64,000 bases of DNA from Castellaniella sp035707805 (lineage in GTDB: Bacteria; Pseudomonadota; Gammaproteobacteria; Burkholderiales; Burkholderiaceae_B), in the NCBI GenBank assembly GCA_035707805.1, contig DASSTS010000019.1, forward strand, positions 176,563 to 240,562, in the 5' to 3' direction. Made by a program: the position numbers and the translations under genes. The first letter of the stretch is position 1, and each line of letters opens with the position of its first letter. Positions 60,760 through 64,000 of this stretch are shown here, piece by piece. The notes beneath the pieces were generated by a model, which worked only from the letters and a program-made list of their open reading frames with translations, was not told the DNA's origin and did not search any database.

Positions 60760-61409
60760 CAGGCCCTCCCGAACCGCTGTTCCGCGTAGTGGCCCAGCAG
60801 CGACAGCACGCCGTTGATCAGCATGTAGGCCAGGCCGGCGATCAGATAGGCCTCCAGCGGCCGGAAGGTGCTGGCCGCGACGTTCTGCGCGGTCCGGGTG
60901 ATCTCGGCGACCCCCACCACCGAGATCAGGGCCGAGGCCTTGATCAACAGGATCATTTCATTGATCAGCGACGGCGTGGTCAGTTTCAGCGCCTGGGGGA
61001 CCTGGATGCGAAGCAGCGTGTGCGCCGGCGACAGGCCCATCATCTGCGCGGCCTCGATCTGGCCGCGCGGGATGCCCAGGAACCCGCCGCGCAGGATCTC
61101 GCCCAGGTAGGCCCCCTCGCACAGCGAGATCGCGGCGATGGCCGCCGTCAGCGGCGATACGTTGATCCCCAGGGTCGGCAGGAAATAATAGGCCAGCATC
61201 AGCTGCACCAGCAGCGGCACGCCCCGGAACAGAAAGGTATAGAAATTGCCGCAGCGCCGCAGCCAGGCCGACGGCGACAGGCAGGCGGCGGCGACCAGGA
61301 TGGCGATCACGAACCCCAGCATCAGCCCGATCACGGAGACGAAGATCGTCATCTGCGAGGCCTTCATGATCAGCGGCAGGGCTTGCGTGAAAGTGCTGGC
61401 GTCAAACAT
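60759..61409 (-). CDS. Polar amino-acid ABC transporter permease (HisQ type)
   Basis: This 216-aa permease has the same fold: GNFYTFLFRGVPLLVQLMLAYYFLPTLG and coupling loop EAAQMMGLSPAHTLLRIQVPQALKL. ATG 61409 (MFDASTFTQALP) is preferred; ATG 61436 would add a short charged stretch. Neither has a strong ribosome site. It lies 90 bp after the binding-protein gene. Confidence 0.9.
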   Translation of the reverse strand: MFDASTFTQALPLIMKASQMTIFVSVIGLMLGFVIAILVAAACLSPSAWLRRCGNFYTFLFRGVPLLVQLMLAYYFLPTLGINVSPLTAAIAAISLCEGAYLGEILRGGFLGIPRGQIEAAQMMGLSPAHTLLRIQVPQALKLTTPSLINEMILLIKASALISVVGVAEITRTAQNVAASTFRPLEAYLIAGLAYMLINGVLSLLGHYAEQRFGRA

Positions 61410-61499
61410 GGTCGCGCTTGGGAAGATGCGGGGCATGGGCCCCGCCGTATCGGATGTCCGGCCGGCGGACTCGCGCGCGAACCCGCCGGCCGGGGGCGG

Positions 61500-62330
61500 T
61501 CAGACGTTGGGGACGAAGTCCTCGGTGGGCACCGGCATTTCCATGCCGAACCACTTTTCCTGCAGGGCCTTCAGGCGGCCGTCCTTGTGCATGTCCAGGA
61601 TCACCTTGTCGATGGCCGCGATCAGCGAGTCGCTGTCGGCGCCCTTGTGGCCCATGAAGGCGAAATAGACCTTCTTGCCGATGCTGGGCTGCACCACGGC
61701 GAACGTGTCGGGGCGTTCTTTCGCGGCCACGGCGATATTGGTGATCGAATGCCCCACCGCCATGATGCGGCCGTTGGCCAGGTCGGCGTAGGCCTGGTTG
61801 AAGTCCACGTACTCGCGGATCTCCGGCACGGGCTTGAGGGTCTCGGCATAGGCCTTGGTCTGGGCCAGCTGCGAGGATCCGCGCTGGCTGCCGATCACCT
61901 TGCCGGCCACCTGCTCGGGCTTGGTGAAATCCTTGTTCTTGGCGTTCTTCAGGAAAGCCACGGTGCCGTCGGCGATGGGCAGGGTGAAGTGATAGCGTTC
62001 CTTGCGCGCCTTGGTGACGTTCAGCGGGCCGCCCACCAGGTCGAATTTCTTGGCGTCCAGGCCGGGCAGCACGCTGGCCCAGGGCAGGTCGATGAATCGC
62101 ACCTTCACCCCCAGGGATTTGCCGACCTCGGCGAAGAATTCCTTGTTGAAGCCTTCCTGCTTGCCGTCCTTCAGGAAGTCGAACGGCGCGAACTGCATTT
62201 CGGTGCCGATGACCAGTTCACCGGCTTTCTTCACGTCGGCCAACTGGTCCGCCTGGGCGGGCAGGGTGAACGACGCGGCGGCCAGGCAACTGCTGGCCAG
62301 CAGCCATTTGAGTGTCGGGGTGATGCGCAT
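61500..62330 (-). CDS. Amino-acid ABC transporter substrate-binding protein
   Basis: This 276-aa periplasmic protein has a signal peptide ending near PAQA (residue about 27) and mature features of the HisJ/ArtJ class: LVIGTEMQFAPFDFLKDGKQEGFNKEFFAEVGKSLG and PWASVLPGLDAKKFDLVGGPLNVTKARKE. Operon position among hut genes makes histidine or urocanate likely. It heads the minus-strand operon divergent from hutG, with a HutC-type site about 100 bp upstream. Confidence 0.9.
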   Translation of the reverse strand: MRITPTLKWLLASSCLAAASFTLPAQADQLADVKKAGELVIGTEMQFAPFDFLKDGKQEGFNKEFFAEVGKSLGVKVRFIDLPWASVLPGLDAKKFDLVGGPLNVTKARKERYHFTLPIADGTVAFLKNAKNKDFTKPEQVAGKVIGSQRGSSQLAQTKAYAETLKPVPEIREYVDFNQAYADLANGRIMAVGHSITNIAVAAKERPDTFAVVQPSIGKKVYFAFMGHKGADSDSLIAAIDKVILDMHKDGRLKALQEKWFGMEMPVPTEDFVPNV

Positions 62331-62430
62331 GGTGTGGCTCCTCGATCGGTGGGGCGGCGGGGGCGTGCCCTGATGCCGGAAATGATAGTGGAACTATGTC
62401 GCGGCAGGGCTTCTTGCGGCCCTGCGGAAA

Positions 62431-62444
62431 AGTATATACATTAG
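62431..62444. promoter_or_regulatory. HutC-type operator between the importer and hutG
   Basis: AGTATATACATTAG resembles the hutI and hutU sites (shared GTATA-ACATT). It lies in the divergent gap, so it can control both the amino-acid importer operon and hutG. Confidence 0.58.
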
Positions 62445-62462
62445 CAATTGACTGTCAATTGC
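62444..62462. promoter_or_regulatory. Perfect palindrome GCAATTGA-CTG-TCAATTGC
   Basis: Two perfect 8-bp arms around a 3-base centre lie directly beside the HutC-type site in the divergent importer/hutG gap. The lack of a nearby gene end argues for an operator rather than a terminator. The cognate regulator is unknown. Confidence 0.55.
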
Positions 62463-62524
62463 AGAGTACCGCCCGGGCTCTCGGATGCGGCTGAATTAAG
62501 GGTAAATCCCAGGAATGCGCCACC

Positions 62525-63475
62525 ATGGATCCACAGCACACCGGCCCGCAATCCGTCTGGCGGGGCCGCGACGATTCCGCTGAACAGGGCGACACCCGGC
62601 GCCTGTTCCAGGTCGTGCGCCACGACGGCGGCTGGCAGGCGGACGATGCCGTGCTGCTGGGTTTCGCCAGCGATGCCGGGGTGCGGCGCAACCACGGCCG
62701 CCCCGGCGCGGCCGGTGGCCCCGCGCAGACCCGCCGCCTGCTGGCCGGCCTGCCGGCCCATGCCCTGGACGCCTTGTGGGACGCGGGCGACGTCGCCTGC
62801 GAGGGCGACGCCCTGGAATCGGCCCAGGCCGCCCTGGGCGCGCGCGTCACGGACATCCTGGACGCGGGCGCGCGCCTGGTGGTCGCCGGCGGCGGACATG
62901 AGATCGCCTGGGGCGATTTCCAGGGCCTGCGCGATCACCTGTACGGCCCCCGGGGCCCCGGCGGGTCGCTGCTGATTCTGAACCTGGACGCCCATTTCGA
63001 CCTGCGCACCAGCCGTCCGGGCAGTTCCGGCACGCCCTTCGACCAGATCCTGGAAGACAGCCTCCAACGCGGCTTGCCGGTGCGCTACGCGGTGCTGGGT
63101 ATCTCGCCGCTGGGCAACACGGCCGGGCTGTACGAACATGCCCGGACACTGGGCGTGCGCTACGTGGAAGACGATCAGATGCAGGAACGCCACCTGGACC
63201 AGCGGCTGGCCGAGCTGAACGGCTTGGTCGCCGCGGCGGACCACGTCTACCTGACCATCGACCTGGACGTGCTGCCGGCGTCCGTCGCCCCCGGGGTGTC
63301 CGCGCCCGCGCCGCTGGGCGTGCCGCTGGCGGTGGTCGAGGCCTGCGCGCGGCGCGTCAAGGCGTCCGGCAAGCTGCGTCTGGCCGACCTGGCCGAATTC
63401 AATCCCGACTACGACATCGACCAGCACACCGCCCGCGTCGCAGCCCGGCTGGCCTGGGTGCTGCTGCAACCGTAG
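62525..63475 (+). CDS. hutG: Formimidoylglutamase
   Basis: Final step of the four-step pathway: formiminoglutamate to glutamate and formamide. This 316-aa arginase-fold enzyme has the manganese ligands in VVAGGGHEIAWGD, LNLDAHFDLRT and LTIDLDVLPAS, and the N-terminal WRGRDD of formimidoylglutamases. ATG 62525 follows an AGGA site. It is divergent from the importer operon, converges on hutC and supplies the last enzyme needed for the locus. Confidence 0.92.
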   Translation: MDPQHTGPQSVWRGRDDSAEQGDTRRLFQVVRHDGGWQADDAVLLGFASDAGVRRNHGRPGAAGGPAQTRRLLAGLPAHALDALWDAGDVACEGDALESAQAALGARVTDILDAGARLVVAGGGHEIAWGDFQGLRDHLYGPRGPGGSLLILNLDAHFDLRTSRPGSSGTPFDQILEDSLQRGLPVRYAVLGISPLGNTAGLYEHARTLGVRYVEDDQMQERHLDQRLAELNGLVAAADHVYLTIDLDVLPASVAPGVSAPAPLGVPLAVVEACARRVKASGKLRLADLAEFNPDYDIDQHTARVAARLAWVLLQP

Positions 63476-63483
63476 CGTCGCCG

Positions 63484-64000
63484 CTACGCCTGGCCGGCCA
63501 GCTTGTAGCGATTGCCCGGATACCACATCACCGCCTGCGAGGCGAAGGTCCCGCCCGAGAACGTCGTGCGATCCAGCACCAGGCAGGGCTGTTCCAGCGG
63601 AATGTCCAGCGGATCGGCCACGTCCCGCGGCGGCAGCTTGACCTCGATCGTGTAGCGGCCGGTCGGCGCCGGGGCCGCATGCATCAGGTATTCGTTGGGG
63701 GTGGTCTTCGACCAGTCCTGGCGCAGGTAGTCCGGCAGGCGCCGGGCATCGACCACGCGGTCCTCCAGCTGGATCGGCACCGCGTTCTCGTAGTGGACGA
63801 TGATGGAATGGAACAGGGGCGCGCCCACCGGCAGCCGGAAACGCTGCGCCTGCGTGGGCGACACCCGGCTTTCCTCCAGCAGCAGCACGTGGCAGGAATG
63901 CCGGTGCCCGCGGTCGCGGATGTCCTGCGCGATGCTGCGGATCTCGATCAGGGTGGACGGGATCTTGGCGGGCGCCACGTAGGTGCCCGAACCCTGGTAG
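63484..64000 (-). CDS. hutC: HutC repressor (GntR family), C-terminal part, runs off window
   Basis: Only the C-terminal part is in the window. The visible frame begins YQGSGTYVAPAKIP, the end of a GntR winged-helix domain, then the UTRA effector domain (HVLLLEESRVSPTQAQRFRLPVGAPLFHSIIVHYENAVPIQLEDRVVDA in overall pattern, and LDRTTFSGGTFASQAVMWYPGNRYKL). This is the typical HutC family layout; urocanate is the known inducer in other bacteria. It likely binds the GTATA-type sites at 51554, 57635, 57656 and 62431. It converges with hutG, 8 bp apart. Confidence 0.88.
   Translation of the reverse strand, partial: YQGSGTYVAPAKIPSTLIEIRSIAQDIRDRGHRHSCHVLLLEESRVSPTQAQRFRLPVGAPLFHSIIVHYENAVPIQLEDRVVDARRLPDYLRQDWSKTTPNEYLMHAAPAPTGRYTIEVKLPPRDVADPLDIPLEQPCLVLDRTTFSGGTFASQAVMWYPGNRYKLAGQA

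Overview
The window looks like chromosomal DNA from a high-GC betaproteobacterium, most likely order Burkholderiales and close to the Alcaligenaceae (Bordetella/Achromobacter type). This is inferred from strongly GC-biased codon use, the many CaiB/BaiF CoA-transferases and solute-binding transporters, a TctE/TctD-like two-component pair, an ImuA-ImuB-DnaE2 cassette behind a near-consensus LexA box, and an arginase-type HutG histidine pathway. No rRNA, tRNA, CRISPR array, transposase or integrase was seen.

Layout. 1-8.2 kb: a diguanylate cyclase, a convergent sensor kinase/response regulator pair, uvrA, and an MFS exporter divergent from uvrA. 8.25-25.4 kb: an IclR regulator divergent from a 13-gene tightly packed plus-strand cluster. 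It holds a CaiB CoA-transferase, a Gln-type thiol dioxygenase, two crotonase-fold proteins, an ADP-forming acyl-CoA synthetase, a class III aminotransferase, an aldehyde dehydrogenase, a five-gene peptide-type ABC importer, an MmgE/PrpD protein and a fumarase-superfamily lyase. This looks like an uncharacterised catabolic pathway. 25.4-31.1 kb: a second, convergent dppABCDF-type operon. 31.4-32.6 kb: ssb with a strong terminator, then a parDE toxin-antitoxin pair.

32.7-43.8 kb: a long minus-strand operon of two CaiB CoA-transferases, an acyl-CoA dehydrogenase, three hotdog/MaoC proteins, a small EthD-like protein, an enoyl-CoA hydratase, a TRAP transporter (dctQMP) and two DapA-like aldolases. 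It ends at a 16-bp-stem terminator and is divergent from a LysR regulator; a perfect 8-11-8 inverted repeat lies between them. A DMT exporter overlaps the LysR gene. 46.0-51.5 kb: the SOS mutasome imuA-imuB-dnaE2.

51.5-64 kb: the histidine utilisation locus: hutI, hutH, hutU, an FAD-linked oxidase, a polar amino-acid ABC importer, hutG and a partial hutC running off the right edge. Four related GTATA-type sites mark a likely HutC regulon. hutI and hutH are separated by a foreign-looking insert encoding an AAA+ ATPase with a C-terminal winged helix and an AT-rich tail carrying six AAGTTA/TAACTT motifs. The insert is bounded by a 69-bp direct repeat (68/69 identical) of the original hutI/hutH 3'-overlap, so both genes kept their ends. 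This insert is the most unusual structure in the window.
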